Below are positions 1-7,686 of a stretch of DNA of 64,000 nt, piece by piece (position 1 is the first letter of the stretch; the number at the start of each line of letters is the position of its first letter). A program made the translations under genes and the position numbers. This DNA comes from Streptomyces hyderabadensis. Lineage in GTDB: Bacteria > Actinomycetota > Actinomycetes > Streptomycetales > Streptomycetaceae. Below the pieces are notes generated by a model. It had not been told where the DNA came from. It saw nothing but the letters and a program-made list of their open reading frames with translations, and made no database searches. The stretch spans positions 1 through 64,000 of the forward strand of contig NZ_JAIOJZ010000039.1 in the NCBI RefSeq assembly GCF_020404845.1. The letters are read 5' to 3'.

Positions 1-1195
1 TACCGAGGTCGCTGTACAGGTGCGGGGAGGTGGAGTAGGTCTCCGCCGGGTCGTTGAAGCCCAGGTCCAGCGCCTTGTTGATCAGCTGCCAGCGCGGGAT
101 GTCGTCCCAGTCGACCAGCGTGATCGCCGTACCCTTCGCGCCCGCGCGGCCGGTGCGGCCGATGCGGTGCAGGTACGTCTTCTCCTCCTCCGGCGACTGG
201 TAGTTGATGACGTGGGTCACGCCCTCGACGTCGATGCCGCGGGCGGCGACGTCGGTGCAGACGAGCACGTCCACCTTGCCGTTGCGGAAGGCGCGCAGCG
301 CCTGCTCGCGGGCGCCCTGGCCGAGGTCGCCGTGGACCGCGCCGGAGGCGAAGCCGCGCTGCTTGAGCTGGTCGGCCAGGTCGGCGGCGGTGCGCTTGGT
401 GCGGCAGAAGACCATGGCCAGACCGCGGCCCTCGGCCTGCAGTATGCGGGCCACCATCTCGGGCTTGTCCATGTTGTGCGCGCGGTAGACGAACTGCTTG
501 GTGTTCGCCACCGTCGCGCCCGCGTCGTCCGGCGAGGTGGCGCGGATGTGCGTGGGCTGCGACATGTACCGGCGGGCGAGTCCGATGACCGCGCCCGGCA
601 TGGTCGCCGAGAACAGCATGGTCTGGCGCCGGACCGGCAGCATGTTGATGATCTTCTCGACGTCGGGCAGGAAGCCCAGGTCGAGCATCTCGTCGGCCTC
701 GTCGAGCACCAGGCACTTGACGTGCTTGAGGCTCAGCTTCTTCTGGCCCGCCAGGTCCAGCAGGCGGCCCGGGGTGCCGACGATCACGTCGACGCCCTTC
801 TTCAGGGCCTCCACCTGCGGCTCGTAGGCGCGGCCGCCGTAGATCGCGGTGACGCGCACGTTGCGGACCTTGCCGGCGGTCAGCAGGTCGTTGGTGACCT
901 GCTGGCACAGCTCGCGCGTCGGAACGACGACGAGGGCCTGCGGGGCGTCGGTGAGGGACTCGGGGGCGGCGCGGCCCGCCTCGACGTCGGCGGGGACGGT
1001 GACGCGCTCCAGGAGCGGGAGGCCGAAGCCGAGCGTCTTGCCCGTGCCGGTCTTGGCCTGGCCGATCACGTCCGTGCCCGACAGGGCCACGGGGAGCGTC
1101 AGCTCCTGGATGGGGAAGGGAGTGGTGATGCCGACGGCTTCGAGGGCTTCGGCGGTCTCGGGGAGGATCCCGAGGGATCGGAACGTCGTAGTCAG
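1..1195 (-). CDS. DEAD-box ATP-dependent RNA helicase (C-terminus beyond left edge)
   Basis: This is the N-terminal ~398 residues of a superfamily 2 RNA helicase that unwinds or remodels RNA with ATP. Core motifs appear in order: Q-motif FPIQ near residue 25, Walker A AKTGTGKT near 47, PTREL, DEAD near 166, SAT near 194, HGDLGQ, ARGID, and HRIGRTGR near 345. The core is therefore complete and only the C-terminal tail is cut off. The start is uncertain. A Shine-Dalgarno-like AGAGG stands 7-8 nt before a CTG codon at 1195, which begins a stretch reading LTTTFRSLGI. The nearest standard in-frame start is a GTG at 1294, which would add 33 poorly conserved-looking residues. It is divergent from the ferritin-like gene. 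It is probably the counterpart of the RhlE-type helicase next to the ferritin-like gene in mycobacteria. Confidence 0.9.
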   Translation of the reverse strand, partial: MTTTFRSLGILPETAEALEAVGITTPFPIQELTLPVALSGTDVIGQAKTGTGKTLGFGLPLLERVTVPADVEAGRAAPESLTDAPQALVVVPTRELCQQVTNDLLTAGKVRNVRVTAIYGGRAYEPQVEALKKGVDVIVGTPGRLLDLAGQKKLSLKHVKCLVLDEADEMLDLGFLPDVEKIINMLPVRRQTMLFSATMPGAVIGLARRYMSQPTHIRATSPDDAGATVANTKQFVYRAHNMDKPEMVARILQAEGRGLAMVFCRTKRTAADLADQLKQRGFASGAVHGDLGQGAREQALRAFRNGKVDVLVCTDVAARGIDVEGVTHVINYQSPEEEKTYLHRIGRTGRAGAKGTAITLVDWDDIPRWQLINKALDLGFNDPAETYSTSPHLYSDLG

Positions 1196-1594
1196 GGTGC
1201 TGCCTCTTCTGTGTGCGTGGTGCGAGGCGAGCGCGCGGGTCGTGCCGGACCGTGTCGGGGACGTCGGCTGCCTTACGGGTGAGCCGTAGGACACGGGACC
1301 TCTGTCGACGCTCCAGCGCTCGTACCACTGAGGGTCCCCCTCCGGAATCCGTACGCAGCATGGCGTACGGCAGGGAGGGCTGTCGGGTCGGAGCCGATCG
1401 GGCCACCGACCGGGCATCCTCATGCGTGCGGCCCGACGACGATGTCACGTACCCGTACGTCACATACTCGGCAGGCGCATTACCACCATACCCCGGATTC
1501 GCGCACATGCGATGGCCGATTTGCTCACGTAGTCGTCGTCACACTGACTGACCAGGGACTTACCACCGCCGAAGAGCGGGCTATTGTGCGCTGC
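1196..1594. other. Divergent intergenic region, helicase / ferritin-like gene
   Basis: No convincing gene is present in these roughly 400 bases. The right end holds a likely promoter for the ferritin-like gene: a TATTGT hexamer at 1582-1587, with a weak TTACCA about 16 nt upstream, ending 7 nt before its ATG. The left end holds the unresolved helicase start region. Between 1440 and 1500 there are inverted ACGTAC/GTACGT-like motifs that could be regulatory, but nothing matches a known operator. Confidence 0.4.
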
Positions 1595-2368
1595 ATGACG
1601 AGCTCTGACAAGCCTGGCCCCGCCGCAGACGCCCCCGCCGAGACCTCCGGAGCAGCCGGTGGCGCCGGAGCCACGCCGGTCGCCGCCCGCGACTGGGACA
1701 CGGCCGCGTCCGACCCGCAGTACCGCGCCGCGGTCGTGGACCTGCTCGGCGCGCTCGCGTACGGCGAGCTGGCGGCGTTCGAGCGGCTCGCGGAGGACGC
1801 CAAGCTGGCGCCCACGCTGGCGGACAAGGCGGAGCTGGCGAAGATGGCGTCGGCGGAGTTCCACCACTTCGAGCGGCTGCGCGACCGGCTGGCCGAGATC
1901 GGCGAGGAGCCCACGGGCGCCATGGAGCCCTTCGTGGCCGCCTACGACGGCTTCCACAAGCAGACGGACCCCTCGGACTGGCTGGAGGGCCTGGTCAAGG
2001 CCTACGTCGGCGACTCCATCGCCAGCGACTTCTACCGCGAGGTCGCCGCCCGCCTCGACACGGACACCCGCGAGCTGGTGCTCGCCGTGCTCGACGACAC
2101 CGGGCACGCCGGTTTCGCCGTGGAGAAGGTGCGCGCGGCGATCGAAGCCGACCCGCGCGTGGGCGGGCGGCTCGCGCTGTGGGCGCGGCGGCTGATGGGG
2201 GAGGCGCTCTCCCAGTCCCAGCGGGTGGTGGCCGACCGGGACGCGCTGTCGACGATGCTCGTCGGCGGGGTGGCGGACGGCTTCGACCTGGCCGAGGTCG
2301 GCAAGATGTTCTCCCGGATCACCGAGGCGCACACGAAGCGGATGGCGGCGCTGGGCCTGGCCGCCTGA
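1595..2368 (+). CDS. Ferritin-like fold protein, MiaE-like (MiaE_2 family)
   Basis: This predicted 257-residue cytoplasmic helical protein resembles the MiaE_2 (tRNA-(ms2io6A)-hydroxylase-like) family. An alanine-rich low-complexity N-terminus of about 35 residues precedes the helical bundle. Candidate metal ligands are in EFHHFERL (about residues 88-95) and LDDTGHAGF (about 166-174), the paired E/H pattern of di-iron carboxylate proteins. Whether it hydroxylates tRNA is not established, so the name reflects family membership only. The ATG at 1595 was chosen because a TATTGT -10-like box ends 7 nt upstream and there is no Shine-Dalgarno sequence, consistent with a leaderless mRNA. Upstream in-frame codons from 1442 encode no conserved-looking sequence. 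It converges with the small membrane protein gene at 2438. Confidence 0.85.
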   Translation: MTSSDKPGPAADAPAETSGAAGGAGATPVAARDWDTAASDPQYRAAVVDLLGALAYGELAAFERLAEDAKLAPTLADKAELAKMASAEFHHFERLRDRLAEIGEEPTGAMEPFVAAYDGFHKQTDPSDWLEGLVKAYVGDSIASDFYREVAARLDTDTRELVLAVLDDTGHAGFAVEKVRAAIEADPRVGGRLALWARRLMGEALSQSQRVVADRDALSTMLVGGVADGFDLAEVGKMFSRITEAHTKRMAALGLAA

Positions 2369-2425
2369 GCGGGCCTGAGCGGGATCGACGGCCCGGCCAC
2401 CGTCGGACGGGGCCCCGCCCGCTAC

Positions 2426-2450
2426 GGCGGCCGCCGGTCAGGCGGCCGCC
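2426..2450. terminator. GC-rich hairpin between convergent genes
   Basis: Two copies of the self-complementary 10-mer GGCGGCCGCC (2426-2435 and 2441-2450) flank a 5-nt loop. The hairpin lies between the ends of two convergent genes and overlaps the 3' end of the minus-strand gene. It has no T-tract, as is usual for Streptomyces terminators. Confidence 0.5.
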
Positions 2451-2707
2451 GAGCTGCGACGCAGTCGCCCCGCGGGGCGCAGCAGCAGCGACAGCGAGGC
2501 CGCGCAGAGCGTCGCCGAGCCCAGCAGCACCAGCACGAACCCTCCGGCGCCCAGCGCGGTGTGCGTGACGAACGCCCCGAAGAGGGCCCCGGCGACGCCG
2601 GTCGGCAGGACCAGGAGCGGGGCGGGCAGGCGGTGGGGCAGACGGTGCGCGGCGGCCCATGCCAGGGCGAGGCCGAGGAGTACGGCGCTGAGCGCTTCCA
2701 AGATCAT
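2438..2707 (-). CDS. Small hydrophobic membrane protein
   Basis: An 89-residue protein that is almost entirely hydrophobic, with about three membrane-spanning stretches: residues ~2-18, ~30-48 and ~52-75. It ends in an arginine/alanine-rich tail that is probably cytoplasmic. The ATG at 2707 is preceded by GGGAGGGAC at good spacing, which supports real translation. I do not recognise a named family. It converges with the ferritin-like gene, and no function can be inferred. Confidence 0.65.
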   Translation of the reverse strand: MILEALSAVLLGLALAWAAAHRLPHRLPAPLLVLPTGVAGALFGAFVTHTALGAGGFVLVLLGSATLCAASLSLLLRPAGRLRRSSAAA

Positions 2708-3016
2708 GTCGGGGTCCCTCCCACATGGCCGGCCTGCCCCAAACGGTCACAGCCGACTTACCCCTGACCTGCGGAATGCAATCCTCCCCCTGTGGGTGAA
2801 CTGTGCTCCGCCCGTGAACGGGAAACGGGAGCGGGACGGGCACGGAACGGGAGCGGAACGGGAGCGGAACGGAGCGGGACGGGAACGGAACGAGGGCAGG
2901 GACGGGGGCGGCACGACCGGAAAAGTGACGGGGCGGGACGGGCAGACGCGTGGGGCCCGGCGGTGTGTCACCGCCGGCCCCCACCCGGTCTTCGTCCGTC
3001 GTCCCGCGTCCGGCGG
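2708..3016. other. Gene-free region with short G-rich iterations
   Basis: I see no gene here. From about 2818 to 2935 the sequence is an irregular iteration of GGAACGGGAGC-type units (for example around 2846-2895), a simple-sequence tract. The left part probably holds the promoter and ribosome-binding site of the minus-strand small membrane protein. Confidence 0.5.
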
Positions 3017-3244
3017 CTACAGCGCGCCGAAGCCCACCTTGCGCGGGGCCGGCTCACCGATCTCGACGTAGGCGAGCCGGTCGGCCGGCACCAGGACCTT
3101 GCGGCCGTGTTCGTCCACCAGGCTCAGCAGCTGCGACTTGCCGGCCAGTGCCTCGCCCACCACGCGCTCGACCTCCTCGGCGCTCTGACCGCTCTCCAGA
3201 ACGATCTCGCGGGGCGCGTGCTGCACGCCGATCTTGACCTCCAC
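3017..3244 (-). CDS. DUF3107 family protein
   Basis: A 75-residue conserved actinobacterial protein of unknown function, family DUF3107 (TB9.4-like). It starts at a GTG reading VEVKIGVQHAPREIVLES and has the family's regular alternation of beta strands and a central acidic helix around SAEEVERVVGEAL. The GTG at 3244 has GGAGGG upstream at ~9 nt; the longer reading from 3301 lacks this and adds unrelated residues. The TetR gene lies directly upstream on the same strand, the same pairing seen for Rv3208-Rv3208A in M. tuberculosis. Confidence 0.85.
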   Translation of the reverse strand: MEVKIGVQHAPREIVLESGQSAEEVERVVGEALAGKSQLLSLVDEHGRKVLVPADRLAYVEIGEPAPRKVGFGAL

Positions 3245-3386
3245 GGCTATGTCCCTCCGACGGTCATCAAGTGCGCGATCTCCCGCGCCGTACCAGCACA
3301 CATTAGCCCGGTGAGGGGACGTACACGCTGCGTCGGAGAACGCCAGGAGCGAACAGCCGACGGGAACAGAACCCGCGCCCCGGTGG

Positions 3387-4028
3387 TCAGTGCTGCTCGG
3401 TGCCGTGCAACGGGAAGCCGGCGATGCCCCGCCAGGCCAGCGAGGTCAGCAGCTGGACCGCCTGGTCGCGGGGCACGCTGCGGTCGCTGTGCAGCCAGGA
3501 GCGCGCCACCACCTGCGCGAGACCGCCCAGGCCGGAGGCGAGCAGCATCGACTCCGCGCGCGAGAGACCGGTGTCCTCGGCGATGACGTCGCAGATCGCT
3601 TCGGCGCACTCGTTCGTCACCTTGTCCACGCGCTCGCGCACGGCGGGCTCGTTGGTCAGGTCCGACTCGAAGACCAGGCGGAAGGCGCCGCCGTCGTCCT
3701 CGACGTAGGCGAAGTAGGCGTCCATCGTCGCCCGGACGCGCTGTTTGTTGTCGGAGGTCGAGGCGAGCGCGCCGCGCACGGACTGGATCAGCGCCTCGCA
3801 GTGCTGGTCCAGCAGGGCGAGGTAGAGGTCGAGCTTGCCGGGGAAGTGCTGGTAGAGGACCGGCTTGCTGACGCCGGCGCGCTCGGCGATGTCGTCCATG
3901 GCGGCCGCGTGGTAGCCCTGGGCCACGAACACTTCCTGTGCGGCGCCCAGCAGCTGGTTGCGTCGGGCTCGGCGGGGAAGGCGTGTGCCCCGCGGGCGTA
4001 CCGCCTCTGTCTGCTCGATGGCTGTCAC
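3387..4028 (-). CDS. TetR-family transcriptional regulator
   Basis: A 213-residue TetR-type repressor. The N-terminal helix-turn-helix reads LLGAAQEVFVAQGYHAAAMD followed by DIAERAGVSKPVLYQHFPGK (about residues 25-65). The rest is an all-helical ligand-binding and dimerisation domain. The GTG at 4028 is preceded by GGGAGG, and the in-frame ATG at 4040 lies inside that ribosome-binding site, so the GTG is preferred. The basic N-terminal tail (PRGTRLPRRARRNQ) may make minor-groove contacts. The conserved neighbourhood (DUF3107 downstream, helicase and ferritin-like genes nearby) matches Rv3208. The ligand and targets are unknown. Confidence 0.9.
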   Translation of the reverse strand: MTAIEQTEAVRPRGTRLPRRARRNQLLGAAQEVFVAQGYHAAAMDDIAERAGVSKPVLYQHFPGKLDLYLALLDQHCEALIQSVRGALASTSDNKQRVRATMDAYFAYVEDDGGAFRLVFESDLTNEPAVRERVDKVTNECAEAICDVIAEDTGLSRAESMLLASGLGGLAQVVARSWLHSDRSVPRDQAVQLLTSLAWRGIAGFPLHGTEQH

Positions 4029-4246
4029 GCCGCCTCCCATAGTCGTCCTCGTGCGGTGTGCGCCGCGTCGACATCGTACTTTTCGGTAACCGTGGTGTGG
4101 GTGCTGCGAGCGCAGAATTTCACGGACCGGACGGTGGCGAAAGCCGCACAACAGGTTTCAAAAGGGTCCAGGCCGGGCAAAAGTCGGCCTCCCTTCTGCT
4201 CGGTGGAGCCGCTCCGCCGTCTCGTGGCGTCGGGCGTCCCCGCCGT

Positions 4247-4468
4247 TCAGCGGTAGTCGTCCTCGTCCTGCGAGACGACCCGGGCCTGTTCGGCCAGGTC
4301 GGCCTCGTTGGCGCGGTCCGGCTCGACGCCGGTCAGCGGTTCGTCGCGGTCCTGCCCGATGTCCGCCCGCTGCTCGGCGGCGTCGGCGTCGGGCGCCTCC
4401 ACGTCGCGGTCCTCCGGATCCGGTGCCTCGTCCTCGAAGGTGTCGGGGTCGGTCGGGTCGACGGTCAT
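4247..4468 (-). CDS. Small acidic hypothetical protein
   Basis: A 73-residue, strongly acidic, proline-containing protein with no hydrophobic core, probably intrinsically disordered (repeated DP/DE/ED dipeptides). The ATG at 4468 is preceded by GGAAGGGAG at good spacing, which supports expression. It lies upstream of, and on the same strand as, the TetR gene with a ~220-bp gap. I do not recognise a family. Confidence 0.6.
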   Translation of the reverse strand: MTVDPTDPDTFEDEAPDPEDRDVEAPDADAAEQRADIGQDRDEPLTGVEPDRANEADLAEQARVVSQDEDDYR

Positions 4469-4713
4469 GCTGGGCTCCCTTCCTACGGACTCTCCCCGGG
4501 GGTGCAGGGGTCACACGCGGGTGCCCACTTCACGAGCCTAGGAGACACCCGATCCGGACGCCATGCGTCGCTCGTCCCGGTCTGGTGCGGTCCCGATCTC
4601 GTGCGGCGGGTCCCGGCGCCGACCGCATCCGTACCCCGCGGACGCGCCTCGGCAGCCCCGCCTGTGACTGCGAACACATGAGCCACCGCGTGATCGTCTC
4701 GTAACATTGGCAC

Positions 4714-5763
4714 ATGCCTTCGACCGAGCCGCCGTCCGTGCCGCCCGCCAACGTGCTGCCGAGGGTCGCGGCCGTCAAGGCCGCGGACGGGGAGCGGCTC
4801 AGGTCGGTCCACCTTCCCGGCATCACCCTTACGGTGCGGTCGAGGCGGCCCGCCCACGAAGGACTGCCGCCCGCCCTCTACGTCCACGGCCTCAGCGGCT
4901 CCTCGCAGAACTGGTCGGCGCTCATGCCGCTGCTGGACGGGGTCGTCCACAGCGAGGCCCTCGACCTGCCCGGCTTCGGCGACTCCCCGCCGCCGGACGA
5001 CGGCGACTACTCGATCACCGGCCACGCGCGTGCGGTCGTCCGTTACCTCGACGCGTCCGGGCGCGGTCCCGTGCACCTGTTCGGGAACTCGCTGGGCGGT
5101 GCCGTCGTCACCCGCGTCGCCGCGGCCCGTCCCGACCTGGTGCGGACGCTGACCCTCGTGTCGCCCGCACTGCCGGAGATACGCGTGCAGCGCAGCGCCG
5201 TACCGACGGGGCTGCTGGCGGTGCCCGGGGTGGCGACGCTGTTCACCCGGCTCACCCGGGAGTGGACCGCGGAGCAGCGGGTGCGCGGCGTCATGGCGCT
5301 CTGCTACGGCGACCCCGGCAGAGTGAGCGAGGAGGGGTTCCGCAACGCCGTCGAGGAGATGGAGCGGCGGCTGCAACTGCCGTACTTCTGGGACGCGATG
5401 GTGCGTTCCGCGCGGGGAATCGTGAACGCGTACACGCTCGGCGGCCAGCACGCGCTGTGGCGACAGGCCGAGCGGGTTCTCGCACCCACGCTCCTGGTCT
5501 ACGGTGGACGGGACCAACTCGTCGGCTACCGCATGGCCCAGCGGGCCGCCCGCGCCTTCCGTGACTCCCGGCTGCTGACCCTGCCGGACGCGGGGCACGT
5601 GGCGATGATGGAGTATCCGGAGACGGTGGCCACGGCGTTCCGTGAACTCCTCGCGGACACCGCGGGCACCGCGGACGCGGTGGACACCGGGAAGCCGGCG
5701 GGTGGCGAAAGGACCGACGGGGCCGCGGACAGCGAGCCCGCCAACCAGACCACAGGAGGCTGA
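4714..5763 (+). CDS. Alpha/beta hydrolase
   Basis: A 349-residue predicted soluble alpha/beta-fold hydrolase of unknown substrate. The oxyanion region is VHGLSGSSQNW (~residues 57-67), the nucleophile elbow is GNSLGG (serine near residue 127), a candidate acid is in YGGRDQLVGY near 269, and the histidine is in DAGHVAMMEYPE near 292. A disordered tail rich in T/G/D follows from ~315. The ATG is preceded by TAACAT ending 6-7 nt upstream with no Shine-Dalgarno sequence, so the transcript may be leaderless. The DUF3152 gene begins 8 nt after the stop, implying co-transcription. Confidence 0.88.
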   Translation: MPSTEPPSVPPANVLPRVAAVKAADGERLRSVHLPGITLTVRSRRPAHEGLPPALYVHGLSGSSQNWSALMPLLDGVVHSEALDLPGFGDSPPPDDGDYSITGHARAVVRYLDASGRGPVHLFGNSLGGAVVTRVAAARPDLVRTLTLVSPALPEIRVQRSAVPTGLLAVPGVATLFTRLTREWTAEQRVRGVMALCYGDPGRVSEEGFRNAVEEMERRLQLPYFWDAMVRSARGIVNAYTLGGQHALWRQAERVLAPTLLVYGGRDQLVGYRMAQRAARAFRDSRLLTLPDAGHVAMMEYPETVATAFRELLADTAGTADAVDTGKPAGGERTDGAADSEPANQTTGG

Positions 5764-5771
5764 GGCGCGAC

Positions 5772-7460
5772 GTGGGACGCCACAGCCGCCGCGGGCCCGC
5801 CCCCAAGGCAGACGCCGCGGACACCGCCGCCGCACGCGAGAACCGGTCCGCCCGGCCCGACCCGCGCCGGTCGGACGGGCCGTCGCAGGAGCCTCAGGGG
5901 CCCCTGGGGCCTCAGGGGCCGTATCAGCCCCAGGGACCTCAGGGGCCTTACCGGCCGCAGGGGGCCTACGGGACGCCCCGAGGGGCGGTGCCGGGCGACG
6001 CGCCCGGCGTCCGACAGGGGTACGCGGGCACCGGTCCCGGCTCTGAGAGGGGCCCGGGCGGGAGGATCCCGGAGCGGACACCGGCCCGCGGTTTCCCCCG
6101 GACGGCGGACGGCACGCCGGCGCGGGGTGTTCCGAGGCTCCCCGACGGCACGCCGGCGCACGGCGTCCCCCGGTTCTCCGACGGGACGCCGGCTCATGGG
6201 GTCCCCGGATTTCCCGACGGCACCCCGGCGCAGGGTGTGCCGCGGGTCCGAGGCGGACACCCAGAGCAGCGGGAACCCGGCGGCGGCTGGGGTGAGTTGG
6301 GCGGGATGCCCGGTGCCGGGCGCGGATCGGCGACGGGGCCGCGTACCGGTGCGCCCGGTGCTTCCGGTGCCCCCGGGGCCTTCGCGCCGCCCTCGCCCTT
6401 CCCCAGGCAGCGGCAGGCGCCCGCGGAGGGGCCGCGGCAGGACTACCTCGACGCCTTCGGGGACGATGAAGACGTCTTCGCGGCCCGCCCCCAGGGGCGT
6501 ACTCCCGCTGCGCCACCGCCCGCCGACCCGTACGCCTCCGTCACCGACTGGAGTGCCGTCGACGGCGGCGGGGGCGGGGGCGGTGCCGCCGACGCGGGCG
6601 GGGACGCCGACGACCTGCCGCCCACGGGGGAGCCCGCACCGGCGAAGGGCGGCAAGGGCCGGACCTTCACCGGTATCGCGGCGGCCGCCGTCACCACCGT
6701 GCTGGCCGTCGTCGTGGCCGGCCAGGTCGCCGACGGGTCGGACGGGAACGACATGCGCGCCCAGTCCGCCACCGACCAGGCTCGGGGCGCCCACGATCCG
6801 ACGTCACGGGACGACGAACGGTCGACGCCGACGCCCTCCGCGTCCGCGGACGCGAAGCCGCTGACGTACGCGCAGAAGATGGGCAAGACGTACCCGCTCA
6901 GCGCCACCCTGAAGGGCTCGGGGAAGTTCGACGCCATCCCGGGCATCGCCAAGGGGACCGGGAAGGGGGAGCGGTACACCTACCGCATCGACGTGGAGCA
7001 GGGGCTCGGCCTCGACGGCGAACTCTTCGCCCAGGCCGTGCAGAAGACCCTCAATGACGACCGGAGCTGGGCCCACAACGGCGCCCGCACCTTCGAGCGC
7101 ATCGAGTCGGGGCAGCCCGACTTCGTCATCACGCTGGCCAGCCCCGGCACCACGGCGGAGTGGTGCGCCAAGTCCGGCCTCGACACCACCGAGGACAACG
7201 TCTCCTGTGACTCGGCCGCCACCCAGCGCGTGATGATCAACGCCTACCGCTGGGCCCAGGGCGCCGCGCCCTACGGTGACGCGATCCACGCCTACCGGCA
7301 GATGCTGATCAACCACGAGGTCGGCCACCGCATCGGCTACAACCACGTCACCTGCGACAAGGACGGCGAACTCGCCCCGGTCATGCAGCAACAGACGAAG
7401 TTCATCGACCACGACGGAATCGACTGCCGCCCGAACCCCTGGGCCTACCCGAACGGCTGA
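5772..7460 (+). CDS. DUF3152 membrane-anchored protein with metzincin-type zinc motif
   Basis: A 562-residue protein. Residues 1-~220 are disordered: a collagen-like GPQGP stretch (~residues 40-60), then five ~12-residue repeats with core DGTPAxGVPR (~residues 100-159). One membrane segment (about 297-318, AAAAVTTVLAVVVAGQV) implies an extracellular C-terminus. That C-terminal domain (~355-562) is DUF3152. It contains HEVGHRIGYNH near residue 516, an exact HExxHxxGxxH motif, followed by VMQQQ, which could be the Met-turn. This strongly suggests a surface zinc protease of the metzincin type, although activity is inferred. The four cysteines in the domain probably form disulfides. The GTG start at 5772 follows the hydrolase stop. 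The mycobacterial counterpart would be Rv3207c. Confidence 0.88.
   Translation: MGRHSRRGPAPKADAADTAAARENRSARPDPRRSDGPSQEPQGPLGPQGPYQPQGPQGPYRPQGAYGTPRGAVPGDAPGVRQGYAGTGPGSERGPGGRIPERTPARGFPRTADGTPARGVPRLPDGTPAHGVPRFSDGTPAHGVPGFPDGTPAQGVPRVRGGHPEQREPGGGWGELGGMPGAGRGSATGPRTGAPGASGAPGAFAPPSPFPRQRQAPAEGPRQDYLDAFGDDEDVFAARPQGRTPAAPPPADPYASVTDWSAVDGGGGGGGAADAGGDADDLPPTGEPAPAKGGKGRTFTGIAAAAVTTVLAVVVAGQVADGSDGNDMRAQSATDQARGAHDPTSRDDERSTPTPSASADAKPLTYAQKMGKTYPLSATLKGSGKFDAIPGIAKGTGKGERYTYRIDVEQGLGLDGELFAQAVQKTLNDDRSWAHNGARTFERIESGQPDFVITLASPGTTAEWCAKSGLDTTEDNVSCDSAATQRVMINAYRWAQGAAPYGDAIHAYRQMLINHEVGHRIGYNHVTCDKDGELAPVMQQQTKFIDHDGIDCRPNPWAYPNG
6069..6248 (+). repeat. 36-bp in-frame tandem repeats in the DUF3152 gene
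   Basis: Four clear 36-bp units begin at 6105, 6141, 6177 and 6213, preceded by one degenerate copy from 6069. Each encodes a 12-residue unit with core DGTPAxGVPR. The units differ mostly at third codon positions, so the protein repeat appears to be maintained. Copy number is likely to vary between strains. Confidence 0.85.
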
Positions 7461-7572
7461 CGGAGCGGGACGGATCAGGTCGGGGCCAGTGCGTCACGCA
7501 TGGTGACCAGTTGATCTCTTAGCGCGACCGAACGCGCCTCGCACGGGAAAGTTACGACCGTTCACCCCTTTT

Positions 7573-7606
7573 GGTGGCGCGATGGACAACCGTCCATCGC
7601 GCCACC
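7573..7606 (+). terminator. Perfect 15-bp hairpin upstream of the Pel-like operon
   Basis: The arms GGTGGCGCGATGGAC (7573-7587) and its exact complement (7592-7606) enclose the tetraloop AACC. It sits about 110 nt after the DUF3152 stop and 80 nt before the glycosyltransferase start. It could terminate the upstream transcript or act as a leader structure for the downstream operon. No T-tract follows. Confidence 0.6.
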
Positions 7607-7686
7607 TCCCTGTCCGCATACGTTCGTCCCGCTGCGAGCCGCCGGGCCAACGGCGGCTCCCCAAACGGGAGATCGGGGGTGCGCGC

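Noticed and set aside
20..1282. 420-residue plus-strand ORF at the left edge
   Set aside because: It is the antisense shadow of the helicase. The minus strand shows every DEAD-box motif, and the plus frame has no recognisable domain.
2818..2935. Small G-rich coding region or ncRNA
   Set aside because: The tract is an irregular iteration of GGAACGGGAGC-like units with open frames on several strands, no ribosome-binding site and no conserved-looking peptide.
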